From positions 1 to 12,445 of the forward strand of contig URKV01000048.1 in NCBI GenBank assembly GCA_900548565.1: 12,445 bases of DNA. The letters are read 5' to 3'. Each line of letters begins with the position of its first letter. Positions within the stretch are counted from its first letter, which is position 1. This DNA is from an uncultured Collinsella sp. GTDB lineage: Bacteria; Actinomycetota; Coriobacteriia; Coriobacteriales; Coriobacteriaceae. Below the pieces are notes generated by a model. It was given only the letters and a program-made list of their open reading frames with translations, was not told the DNA's origin and made no database searches. Shown here in pieces: positions 1-5,994 of the stretch. The position numbers were made by a program, and so were the translations under genes.

Positions 1-49
1 ACGAGATGCTCAGGAGTCTCGTGGGCTCGGAGATGTGTATAAGAGACAG
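1..49 (+). other. Illumina Nextera Read-2 adapter with i7 index (library artefact)
   Basis: Bases 31-49 are AGATGTGTATAAGAGACAG, the 19-bp Tn5 mosaic end used in Nextera libraries. Bases 16-30 (GTCTCGTGGGCTCGG) are the Nextera Read-2 overhang. Bases 8-15 (GCTCAGGA) fit an i7 index, the reverse complement of the published N704 index TCCTGAGC as I remember it. Bases 1-7 (ACGAGAT) are the end of the P7 flow-cell sequence. The order P7, index, overhang, mosaic end is exactly that of a library molecule, so this is untrimmed adapter assembled onto the contig end. Genomic sequence starts at about base 50. Confidence 0.98.
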
Positions 50-623
50 CATTCCTTTCGCGAATCTTTCGGGCACGCTCCCCACGCTGCTTGGCTTTGC
101 GCTTGGCGCGGGCCTCGTCACGGGCGTTAAGCTCGGCGGTCGCATCGACCTCACGGGCCGCGGGGCTCAAGAACATATAGCCGAAGAGGGCGAGAACGAC
201 GCCCAAGGTAATGCCGATATCGGCCACATTGAAGACGGGGAAGTCGATGAAGGTGGTGGCAACAAAATCGGTCACGAAGCCAAAGGCCAAACGATCGATA
301 GCGTTGCCGATAGCACCGCCCGCAACCATCGCCATGCCCACAACCTCAAGATGGGCGAGCTGGGGTGCACGAACGAGGTACACGGCAATAGCGATAATGA
401 CCGCCAACGCCAGCACGGCAAACGCGATGCCATGCCCCTCGCCCATGCTAAAGGCAGCACCGATATTGCGGACAAACGTAAAGTCGATGACACCGGGGAT
501 GACAGTCACATGCAAAGCTTCGCCCACGGCACGAACCGCAAGCTTGGTCAGCTGGTCAACAAGCAGCACAACCAGCGCCACCCCACCAGCAACACCCAAC
601 CGCCAACGCAAAGGCGGCGTCAT
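50..623 (-). CDS. lspA: Lipoprotein signal peptidase (signal peptidase II), C-terminal end cut by adapter
   Basis: LspA is the membrane aspartyl protease that removes the signal peptide from diacylglyceryl-modified prolipoproteins. Translation of the minus strand from ATG at 623 gives 191 genomic residues. Residues 22-27 are VDQLTK. The catalytic aspartates are visible as D110 in GGAIGNAIDR and D135 in FNVADIGI, and hydrophobic segments lie at about 10-23, 65-84, 95-103 and 137-153. After residue 153 comes a basic Ala/Arg/Lys/Glu-rich tail. No genuine stop is present: at base 49 the frame enters the Nextera adapter and would read AVSYTHLRAHET. Nearly the whole enzyme core is therefore here, but the true C-terminus is missing. 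A TTG at 641, 18 bases upstream in frame, has a better placed purine-rich site (AGGGGA) and could be the real start. It lies downstream of ileS on the same strand, as ileS-lspA do in many bacteria. Confidence 0.9.
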
Positions 624-751
624 ATCCCCAGCACGACCCAAAGAAATCCCCTACCCTCAAGAACATCGAATTACGTTTAACGCAATTAACCATCTTATAT
701 TGTCACACGCAGGGCGCACGACATATCCACCAACGCTAGCGAAATAATCAG

Positions 752-790
752 CATAAAACGAAAGCGACATTCCGAAAAACAGAATGCCGC
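752..790 (-). terminator. Probable rho-independent terminator between ileS and lspA
   Basis: Read on the minus strand, GCGGCATTC (790-782) pairs with GAATGTCGC (772-764) with one G-U wobble and a 9-base loop. It is followed by TTTCGTTTTAT. This would end ileS transcription before lspA. Bases 624-751 between it and lspA hold no other clear signal; a GTGACA at about 700 is a possible but weak -35 for lspA. Confidence 0.55.
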
Positions 791-806
791 TTGAATATGA
801 CACAGG

Positions 807-862
807 TAGTCGTTGGGGACGTTCTTGTTTGACTAGTCGTTTAAGAACGTCCCCAACGACTA
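807..862. repeat. Perfect 20-bp inverted repeat (REP/MITE-like palindrome)
   Basis: Bases 807-826 (TAGTCGTTGGGGACGTTCTT) are the exact reverse complement of 843-862, separated by a 16-base loop that itself contains the palindrome GACTAGTC. There is no run of T on either side, so a simple terminator is unlikely. A perfect 20-bp stem in intergenic DNA suggests a dispersed palindromic element such as a REP sequence, but only one copy is visible in this window. Confidence 0.7.
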
Positions 863-884
863 GGTCCATAGAAACGCCGCATTA

Positions 885-1008
885 CCGTCGCCAACAGCGA
901 AAACGTCCCTAAGCGAGCAAGGTGACGTGAAAGAGGAGGGAAGCGTACTTTGGTACGCGACCGACGATTGAACGTCAGATTGCCGCTTAGGGGCGTTTGC
1001 AGCGTCGG
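885..1008. repeat. Nested palindromic intergenic element downstream of ileS
   Basis: Bases 901-928 and 972-998 are imperfect inverted repeats, about 28 and 27 bases with a few mismatches and one bulge. The matching blocks are AACGTCCCTAAGCG against CGCTTAGGGGCGTT and TGACGT against ACGTCA. Outside them CCGTCGC (885-891) and GCGTCGG (1002-1008) also nearly pair. At the centre GCGTAC (943-948) and GTACGC (953-958) form a small hairpin with loop TTTG, beside a GAGGAGGG stretch. The three nested pairings make one long cruciform-like element. I see no open reading frame that it would serve. A dispersed palindromic repeat is the best guess. Confidence 0.6.
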
Positions 1009-1042
1009 TAGGTTACGGCGTTCTACGAACGCCGTAACCTAC
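1008..1042. repeat. Perfect 16-bp hairpin containing the ileS stop codon
   Basis: GTAGGTTACGGCGTTC (1008-1023) and its exact reverse complement (1027-1042) flank the 3-base loop TAC. The ileS stop codon TAG (1041-1039 on the minus strand) lies inside one arm. No T-run follows on the minus strand, so it is not a standard intrinsic terminator. It may protect the 3' end of the ileS message or be the edge of the adjoining repeat element. Confidence 0.75.
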
Positions 1043-3840
1043 AGCGCATCAGCGCAGCGCTTACAGATATGCGCGTGGCCGTTGTACTTGCCGACGGTGG
1101 TGCGGTAGTTCCAGCAACGGTCGCAGCACTCGCCCTCGGCAGCCTCGATAGCAACGGAGAGCTCCTCGCCCTGGGTCAGCTCAACATCGGAGACGATGTA
1201 GAACTCGGCCAGGTCGACAGCCTTGTCGCCGGTCAGCAGCGCGTACATCTCGGCGGGAACGACCGCCTTGACGCGAACCTGCTGGCTCTTGGTGAAGGTG
1301 CCGGCAGAGCGGGCATCCTCAAGGGACTTGGTCACGGCGCTACGGAGTTCGAGCGAAGCCTCGAGCACACCCTCAAACTCATTGGCCTCGTCGACCGTGA
1401 TGGGCGACTTGTACCAATCGAGCAGCGCGGCGTACTTCTGGTGGTCGACGCAGCCGGCGGGCGCATATGCCATGGCCTCATCGACCGTGTAGGACAGGAT
1501 CGGCTGCAGGTCGCGCATGAGCATCGAGAAGAGCTCGGCCAGCACGGTCTGGGCGCTGCGACGCTCGAGCGAGCCGGGCTTATCGCAGTACAGACGGTCC
1601 TTCAGGGCGTCGAGGTACACGTTGGAGAGCTCGGTAACCACGAAGTCATAAAGCGCACGGTAAGCGCGCGGGAACTCGTAGCAAGAGTAAGCGTCGTCGA
1701 CCTCGGCCTGAACCTGAGTCAGGCGGGCAACCATGAGCTTGTCGAGCGGCAGCAGGTCGGCAAAGGCGACACCGTCGGTCTCGGGCTCAAACTGACCCTC
1801 GAGCTCAGAGAGCAGGAAGCGCAGCGTGTTGCGGAAACGACGGTAGGCATCGGACGTACGAGCGAGAATCTCATGGTCGATGGAGACGTCGGAGCTGGTG
1901 TCAACGGAGGCAACCCACAGACGGATGATGTCAGCGCCCATCTCGTCGCAGACCTTGTTGGGGTCGATGACGTTGCCGAGCGACTTGGACATCTTGCGGC
2001 CCTGGCCATCGAGCGTGAAGCCCTGCGAGACAACCGCCTTGTACGGAGCATGGCCGTTGGCACCCACCGAGGTGAGCAGCGAGCTCTGGAACCAACCGCG
2101 ATGCTGGTCGGAGCCCTCGAGATACACGTCAGCCGGGTACTCAAGCTCGGGTCGATACTCGCAGACGGCCTTCCAGGACACGCCGGAGTCCCACCACACG
2201 TCGAGAATGTCCTTATCAGCCTTGAGGTGATGGCCGCCGCACTTGGGGCAAACGCAAGCCTCGCCCAGGTAACTCTCGGGAGCGTCGGTGAACCAGGCGT
2301 CGGAGCCCTTCTCGTGGAAGAGCTTGATGACGGCGTCGAGCGTGGCGTCGTTCATGACCTTCTCGCCGCAGTCGGCGCAAGTGTAGCTGGGGATAGGCAC
2401 GCCCCAGTTGCGCTGACGGCTGATGCACCAGTCGGGACGCTGCTCGACCATGGCGCCGATGCGGTTGGCGGCGTGAGCCGGATACCACTTGACGTTCTCG
2501 CGGACCTCTTTGCCAGCCTGCTCGCGCAGACCGGTCTTGTCCATCGAGACGAACCACTGGTCGGTAGCACGGAAGAGCACCGGGTGCTTGCAGCGCCAGC
2601 AGTGCGGATAGCTGTGCGTGATCTTCTTCTCGAGAACCAGGGTGCCGCGCTCGCGCAGGAACTCGATGATGTGCGGGTTGGCCTCGTCGGTATCCATGCC
2701 GCTGAAGGGGCCGCCGGTGCCAAACTCCTCGCCGGTGTAGAACTTGCCGTCGTCATCGACCGGCATGCAAATGTCGGTGATGCCCTCCTTGAGGCAGGCG
2801 AAGTAGTCGTCGACGCCGTGACCGGGCGAGTTGTGGACGATACCGGTACCGTCATCGACACCGACGTAATCGGCCAACAGCGCAACGCCCTCGACACCGT
2901 CAAAGATCGGCTGCTTATAGTGAATGTGATGGAAGGTCTCGGCGGGAACCACATAGGGCTTGCCGTCGACCACAACCGGGGTGTACTCCCAGCCAAACTC
3001 CTCGCAGCACTTGGGAGCCAGGTCCTCGAGCATGACCTCGGCGCGGCCGTCGTGCTCAACGGCGACGTAGGCGGCACCGGGCTTGAGAGAAACTGCCTGG
3101 TCGGAGGGGATGGTCCACGGCGTGGTCGTCCAGATGATAAAGTCAACCGGGCCGTCGAAGTTCTCGAGGCCGGCGGGCTTGGAGGTCATCTCAAAGCGCA
3201 CGAAGATGGAGGGGCTCGTCTCGTCGGAGTACTCGATCTCGGCCTCAGCGAGTGCGGTGTGGCAGTGCTTGCACCAATGGACGGGCTTGTGACCGCGATA
3301 GATCATACCCTTATCGAACATGGCCTTGAAGACCTCGATGTCGGCAGCGTCATGCTGGTGATAGAGCGTCAGGTAGGGGTTGTCCCAGTCGCCAAGCACG
3401 CCCAGGCGACGGAAGCCGGCCTTCTGCAGCTCGATGTTCTCGACAGCGAACTTGTTGCAAAGCTCGCGGATCTTAGCCGTGGAGGTCTGGTTGAACTTCT
3501 CGGTGCCGAGCTTCTCCTCGACCTTATGCTCGATCGGCTGGCCATGGCAGTCCCAACCGGGGACATAGGGAACCTCATAGCCCTGCATCATCCAGTAACG
3601 GTTGATCATGTCCTTGGAGATCTTGTTCATGGCGTGGCCGATGTGGATCGGGCCGTTGGCGTACGGAGGGCCGTCGTGCAGCACGAACTTCTTGTGACCC
3701 TCGTTCTTCTTCAGAACCTGCTCGTAGACCTTGTTGTCCTGCCAGTCCTTGAGTCGCTTGGGCTCGGACTTGGAAAGACCGGCACGCATGGGAAAACCGG
3801 TCTTGGGCAGATTCATCGTCTGCTTGTACTCGTTTGCCAC
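1039..3840 (-). CDS. ileS: Isoleucine--tRNA ligase
   Basis: This cytoplasmic class I synthetase charges tRNA-Ile with isoleucine and edits misactivated valine. The 933-residue product has HIGH at 66-69 (within PYANGPIHIGHAMNK), the CP1 editing-domain signature WTTTPWTIP, KMSKS at 616-620 (GRKMSKSLGN), the anticodon-binding helical domain after it, and a C-terminal zinc site with cysteines at 906, 909, 926 and 929. Length and the C-terminal zinc ribbon match the common bacterial type, about 930-940 residues. I chose GTG at 3840 because AAAGGGG sits five bases upstream and the protein then begins VANEYKQTMNLPKTGFPM. The frame stays open to 3945, but that extension would be translated from the riboswitch leader and does not resemble IleRS. 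ATG at 3816 is a less likely alternative. Expression is probably controlled by the T-box upstream. lspA lies about 400 bases downstream on the same strand. Confidence 0.97.
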   Translation of the reverse strand: MANEYKQTMNLPKTGFPMRAGLSKSEPKRLKDWQDNKVYEQVLKKNEGHKKFVLHDGPPYANGPIHIGHAMNKISKDMINRYWMMQGYEVPYVPGWDCHGQPIEHKVEEKLGTEKFNQTSTAKIRELCNKFAVENIELQKAGFRRLGVLGDWDNPYLTLYHQHDAADIEVFKAMFDKGMIYRGHKPVHWCKHCHTALAEAEIEYSDETSPSIFVRFEMTSKPAGLENFDGPVDFIIWTTTPWTIPSDQAVSLKPGAAYVAVEHDGRAEVMLEDLAPKCCEEFGWEYTPVVVDGKPYVVPAETFHHIHYKQPIFDGVEGVALLADYVGVDDGTGIVHNSPGHGVDDYFACLKEGITDICMPVDDDGKFYTGEEFGTGGPFSGMDTDEANPHIIEFLRERGTLVLEKKITHSYPHCWRCKHPVLFRATDQWFVSMDKTGLREQAGKEVRENVKWYPAHAANRIGAMVEQRPDWCISRQRNWGVPIPSYTCADCGEKVMNDATLDAVIKLFHEKGSDAWFTDAPESYLGEACVCPKCGGHHLKADKDILDVWWDSGVSWKAVCEYRPELEYPADVYLEGSDQHRGWFQSSLLTSVGANGHAPYKAVVSQGFTLDGQGRKMSKSLGNVIDPNKVCDEMGADIIRLWVASVDTSSDVSIDHEILARTSDAYRRFRNTLRFLLSELEGQFEPETDGVAFADLLPLDKLMVARLTQVQAEVDDAYSCYEFPRAYRALYDFVVTELSNVYLDALKDRLYCDKPGSLERRSAQTVLAELFSMLMRDLQPILSYTVDEAMAYAPAGCVDHQKYAALLDWYKSPITVDEANEFEGVLEASLELRSAVTKSLEDARSAGTFTKSQQVRVKAVVPAEMYALLTGDKAVDLAEFYIVSDVELTQGEELSVAIEAAEGECCDRCWNYRTTVGKYNGHAHICKRCADAL

Positions 3841-3883
3841 GGTACCCCTTTCATGTCGTGGGCGCGCACGCCCGTTGGGCACC

Positions 3884-3920
3884 AAAAAAGCGCCCGTCCC
3901 TACAAGCTGGGACGAAGCGC
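3884..3920 (-). terminator. T-box-controlled attenuator terminator upstream of ileS
   Basis: On the minus strand GCGCTTCGTCCC pairs with GGGACGGGCGC around an 8-base loop, with G-U pairs and one bulged T, followed by TTTTTT (3889-3884). It sits between the T-box antiterminator sequence and the ileS start 43 bases downstream, the position expected for a transcription attenuator. Confidence 0.85.
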
Positions 3921-4192
3921 CACAAAACGGACTGTACGCCCGCAAAAGCTCTTCGTTTAACCACCCAGCTTAGATGCCCTCGCCCGCGTATTCGCGCGCT
4001 CGCATCCGTTACTCGGCTGGCCTGTATCGACGACCATCTCGGCGATATCTACTAAGACGAGCCTGTGCGACGCGTCCGTTGGGACCGCAGCTCCGGGGTG
4101 ATTTTCATCGGTCGCATGCACGGGATCTCAGCGCTCCCCGCTCTCTGTAGCATGCGGACGGCCGACTACTCGTCCCCATCAACGCTTATGCG
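3884..4192 (-). promoter_or_regulatory. T-box riboswitch, Ile-specific, in the ileS leader
   Basis: The leader senses uncharged tRNA-Ile and allows ileS transcription when charging falls. On the minus strand I read the T-box Stem I landmarks in order: GACGAGTAGT (AGTA-type motif), CGCATGC pairing later with GCATGCG, ACAGAGAGC, the GCGGGG...GCTGAGA...TCCCG apical part, and then the specifier region GAAAATCACC. There ATC (4102-4100) is an isoleucine codon followed by A. Further down GGGTGGTTAAACG at 3966-3954 resembles the conserved T-box sequence. Its TGGT (3963-3960) could pair with the ACCA end of tRNA-Ile, whose discriminator base is A. An intrinsic terminator with six U follows 34 bases on. 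Element order and the codon match make the call firm; exact ends are estimated. Confidence 0.92.
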
Positions 4193-4196
4193 GAGT

Positions 4197-4205
4197 ATGC
4201 TAGCA
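4197..4205 (-). promoter_or_regulatory. Possible extended -10 promoter for the ileS leader
   Basis: The minus strand carries TGCTAGCAT, that is TGn followed by TAGCAT, four of six matches to TATAAT. It lies just upstream of where the T-box Stem I begins. No good -35 is seen at the usual spacing, as expected for an extended -10 promoter. The predicted RNA start is near 4190. Confidence 0.4.
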
Positions 4206-4239
4206 CGTTCCGCGCCGGCGAAAAACCCTCAACACTGGT

Positions 4240-4268
4240 TTTATACGTTCGAAATTTCTCGCTATTAC
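4240..4268 (+). promoter_or_regulatory. Possible promoter for the dehydrogenase gene
   Basis: TTTATA (4240-4245) and TATTAC (4263-4268) are separated by exactly 17 bases, each with four of six consensus matches. A start near 4274 would give a leader of about 53 bases. It is divergent from the ileS leader promoter. The matches are weak, so this is only a candidate. Confidence 0.3.
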
Positions 4269-4326
4269 AGCCCTTCTCTAGGAGCAAAATACCTGAAAGC
4301 ACTTTATCGAACGAAAGAAGGTTGCT

Positions 4327-5409
4327 ATGCGCACGATTGGAATGAGCGACTACACCGTTGGCGAGGATTGCTTTACCGAGCTGCCCGCCGCACTGGCCGA
4401 GTACGGAGCGACCAAGGTCGCCATCATTGGCGGCAAGCGAGCCCTGGCTGCAGCGCTACCAGGGCTCGAGGCGGCACTTGAAGGTACCGATGTCGAGGTT
4501 CTGGAGACGCGCGTCTACGGCACCAACAGCACACGCGCCAATATCGCCAAGGTCGTGAACTCCCCCGCTTGCCAGCAGGCAGACGTGCTTATCGCCTGTG
4601 GCGGCGGCAAGGCACTCGACACCGTCAAGACAGCGGCCATCGAGCTCAAGAAGATCGTCTTTACCGTGCCGACGATTTGCTCTAACTGCTCCGCCGCGAC
4701 CGCCATTGCCGTTGTCTACAACGACGACGGCTCGCTCGAGGGCTATTCGTACCCCAACCGACCCGCGCACATCTTCATCAACCCCAAGATCATCGCCGAG
4801 GCACCGGCAGAGTACTTCTGGGCCGGCGTGGGCGATGCCCTGTCTAAGCAGCCCGAGGTCGAATACGCCACGAGCGCCGGCAACCTAGAGCACACCGCCG
4901 GTCTTGGCCTGGCGCTCGCCCACACCTGCTCCGAGCCGCTGTTTACCTATGGCGTCCAGGGTCTTGAGGACGTGCGCCAGGACCTGTCGAGCGAGGCCGT
5001 CAAGCAAATCGCACTCGATATCGTGGTCAATACGGGCTATGTCTCGAACCTGACGAACCAGAACGATTACTACTACAACTCGAGCGTGGCGCACGCATTC
5101 TACAACGCCACATGCAGCATTCCGCGCGAGGGCACCTACCTGCACGGCGAAGTCGTGAGCCTGGGCGTGCTCGTGCTGTTCGCCTATACGGGCGATACCG
5201 AGAACCTTGAGCGCTACGCGGCCTTTAACAAGCAGATGGGCCTGCCCGTGACGCTTGAGCAGGTCGGGCTTTCCGAGTCCGATATCCCGGCCCTGTGCGA
5301 GTACGCGCACGCCACCAACGAGTGGAAGCAGGGCAACCCCGAGCCCTTCACCGACGAAAAGTTCGCCGCCGCCATCAAGGCCGCAAACGCCTACGGCCAC
5401 ACCCTCTAG
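4327..5409 (+). CDS. Iron-containing alcohol dehydrogenase family protein (glycerol dehydrogenase-like)
   Basis: This 360-residue protein belongs to the metal-dependent NAD(P)-linked alcohol dehydrogenase family, closest in style to glycerol dehydrogenase GldA, which oxidises glycerol to dihydroxyacetone. The N-terminal half holds the nucleotide-binding fold with GGGKALD at 92-98 and the TVPTICSN segment at 113-120. The expected metal ligands are all present: D170 in GVGDALSK, H256 in SVAHAFYN and H273 in YLHGEVVSLG. Length is typical. AAGG five bases before ATG 4327 supports the start. The gene stands alone on the plus strand, divergent from ileS and convergent with the DUF523 gene, and ends in a strong terminator. 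The substrate cannot be fixed from sequence: GldA itself, a related butanol- or hydroxybutyrate-type dehydrogenase, or another polyol dehydrogenase are all possible. No glycerol kinase or dihydroxyacetone kinase is nearby. Confidence 0.85.
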   Translation: MRTIGMSDYTVGEDCFTELPAALAEYGATKVAIIGGKRALAAALPGLEAALEGTDVEVLETRVYGTNSTRANIAKVVNSPACQQADVLIACGGGKALDTVKTAAIELKKIVFTVPTICSNCSAATAIAVVYNDDGSLEGYSYPNRPAHIFINPKIIAEAPAEYFWAGVGDALSKQPEVEYATSAGNLEHTAGLGLALAHTCSEPLFTYGVQGLEDVRQDLSSEAVKQIALDIVVNTGYVSNLTNQNDYYYNSSVAHAFYNATCSIPREGTYLHGEVVSLGVLVLFAYTGDTENLERYAAFNKQMGLPVTLEQVGLSESDIPALCEYAHATNEWKQGNPEPFTDEKFAAAIKAANAYGHTL

Positions 5410-5418
5410 TTCTAACCC

Positions 5419-5459
5419 AAAACCACCACAAGGGAGCAGCACCTTTGTGGTGGTTTTTT
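5419..5459. terminator. Bidirectional terminator between converging genes
   Basis: AAAACCACCACAAGG (5419-5433) pairs with CCTTTGTGGTGGTTTT (5442-5457) with one bulged base and an 8-base loop. On the plus strand it ends in six T (5454-5459), ending the dehydrogenase transcript. On the minus strand the stem is followed by TTTT, so it may also serve the DUF523 gene, whose stop codon TAA (5460-5458) overlaps its edge. Confidence 0.9.
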
Positions 5460-5913
5460 ATTGCTCCAGCATGCTGGGGTCGAACTCGCTAGCCGGGATC
5501 ACGCGATAACCGTGGCGGAGCAGTAAATCAACGAAGACGCCGTTGCCCGCCGTAAGGGTGCCGCTGAATGTTCCGTCGTAGATGCGACCCGCGCCGCACG
5601 AGGGACTACGGTCCTGCAGGATGCACGCGGCGACCTCTTCCGGCCCGCCCGCCTGCTCGCACATATCGAGCGCTCGTTGGGCACCCAGGCGAAATTCGCG
5701 ATCGACCGATATGCCCTCGCAGGTACGAACCTCTCCGTTCACAATCTCGGACGGCTTGCGCGGCGTGGGCAGGCCCCCAAAGACCTCAGGGCACACCAAG
5801 AGGACCTCGGTCCCTGTACGCTCGCAGGCCTCGACCAACTCGCGATGGTAGTTGTCGAGTCCGTTATACTTGCAGCTCTCGCCCATCAAGCAGGCGCTCA
5901 CCACGATCTTCAT
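5458..5913 (-). CDS. DUF523 domain-containing protein
   Basis: This small soluble protein of 151 residues covers a complete DUF523 domain, a widespread bacterial family whose biochemical role is, to my knowledge, not established. It starts KIVVSACLMGESCKY, with cysteines at 8 and 14. It then shows CPEVFGGLPTPR, a central GA..AL segment, and RSPSCGAGRIYDGTFSGTL, the usual signature order. The conserved cysteines suggest metal or sulfur chemistry, but that is inference. ATG at 5913 is chosen because AGAGGG lies six bases upstream; the frame is open to 5928, where no ribosome site is found. The gene lies between the ftsH terminator and the shared terminator with the dehydrogenase, so it is likely a single-gene unit. 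No promoter is obvious in the short gap to the ftsH terminator hairpin. Confidence 0.9.
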   Translation of the reverse strand: MKIVVSACLMGESCKYNGLDNYHRELVEACERTGTEVLLVCPEVFGGLPTPRKPSEIVNGEVRTCEGISVDREFRLGAQRALDMCEQAGGPEEVAACILQDRSPSCGAGRIYDGTFSGTLTAGNGVFVDLLLRHGYRVIPASEFDPSMLEQ

Positions 5914-5928
5914 TTCCATCCCTCTCAA

Positions 5929-5968
5929 GCAAAACGCCCCATTTGAGAAAGCTACTCAAATGGGGCGT
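5929..5968 (-). terminator. Rho-independent terminator of ftsH
   Basis: On the minus strand ACGCCCCATTTGAG (5968-5955) pairs perfectly over 14 bp with CTCAAATGGGGCGT (5947-5934) around a 7-base loop, followed by TTTTGCTT. It lies about 27 bases after the ftsH stop codon. Confidence 0.85.
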
Positions 5969-5994
5969 CGGCGTCTACTGGCTCGGCCGCGGCT

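Noticed and set aside
1..49. Tn5 or IS50 insertion end suggested by the 19-bp mosaic end
   Set aside because: The mosaic end is joined to the Nextera overhang, index and P7 sequence, so it comes from library construction and not from a transposon in the genome.
6..680. Plus-strand open frame starting MLRSLVGSEMCIRDS
   Set aside because: Its start is translated adapter and the rest is antisense to lspA, whose catalytic motifs are clear on the minus strand.
657..869. Minus-strand open frame of 70 codons between ileS and lspA
   Set aside because: It runs through a terminator hairpin and one arm of the 20-bp palindrome, has no good ribosome site and no recognisable domain.
3840..3945. Thirty-five-residue N-terminal extension of IleRS
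   Set aside because: The extension overlaps the leader region and terminator U-tract downstream part, lacks IleRS similarity, and GTG 3840 has a good ribosome site.
1069..3960. Plus-strand open frame of 963 codons
   Set aside because: It is the antisense shadow of ileS caused by high GC at third positions. It has no recognisable motif and the minus strand holds every IleRS signature.
4065..4481. Plus-strand open frame overlapping the start of the dehydrogenase
   Set aside because: It begins inside the ileS T-box leader and overlaps the dehydrogenase in another frame. No ribosome site or family match.
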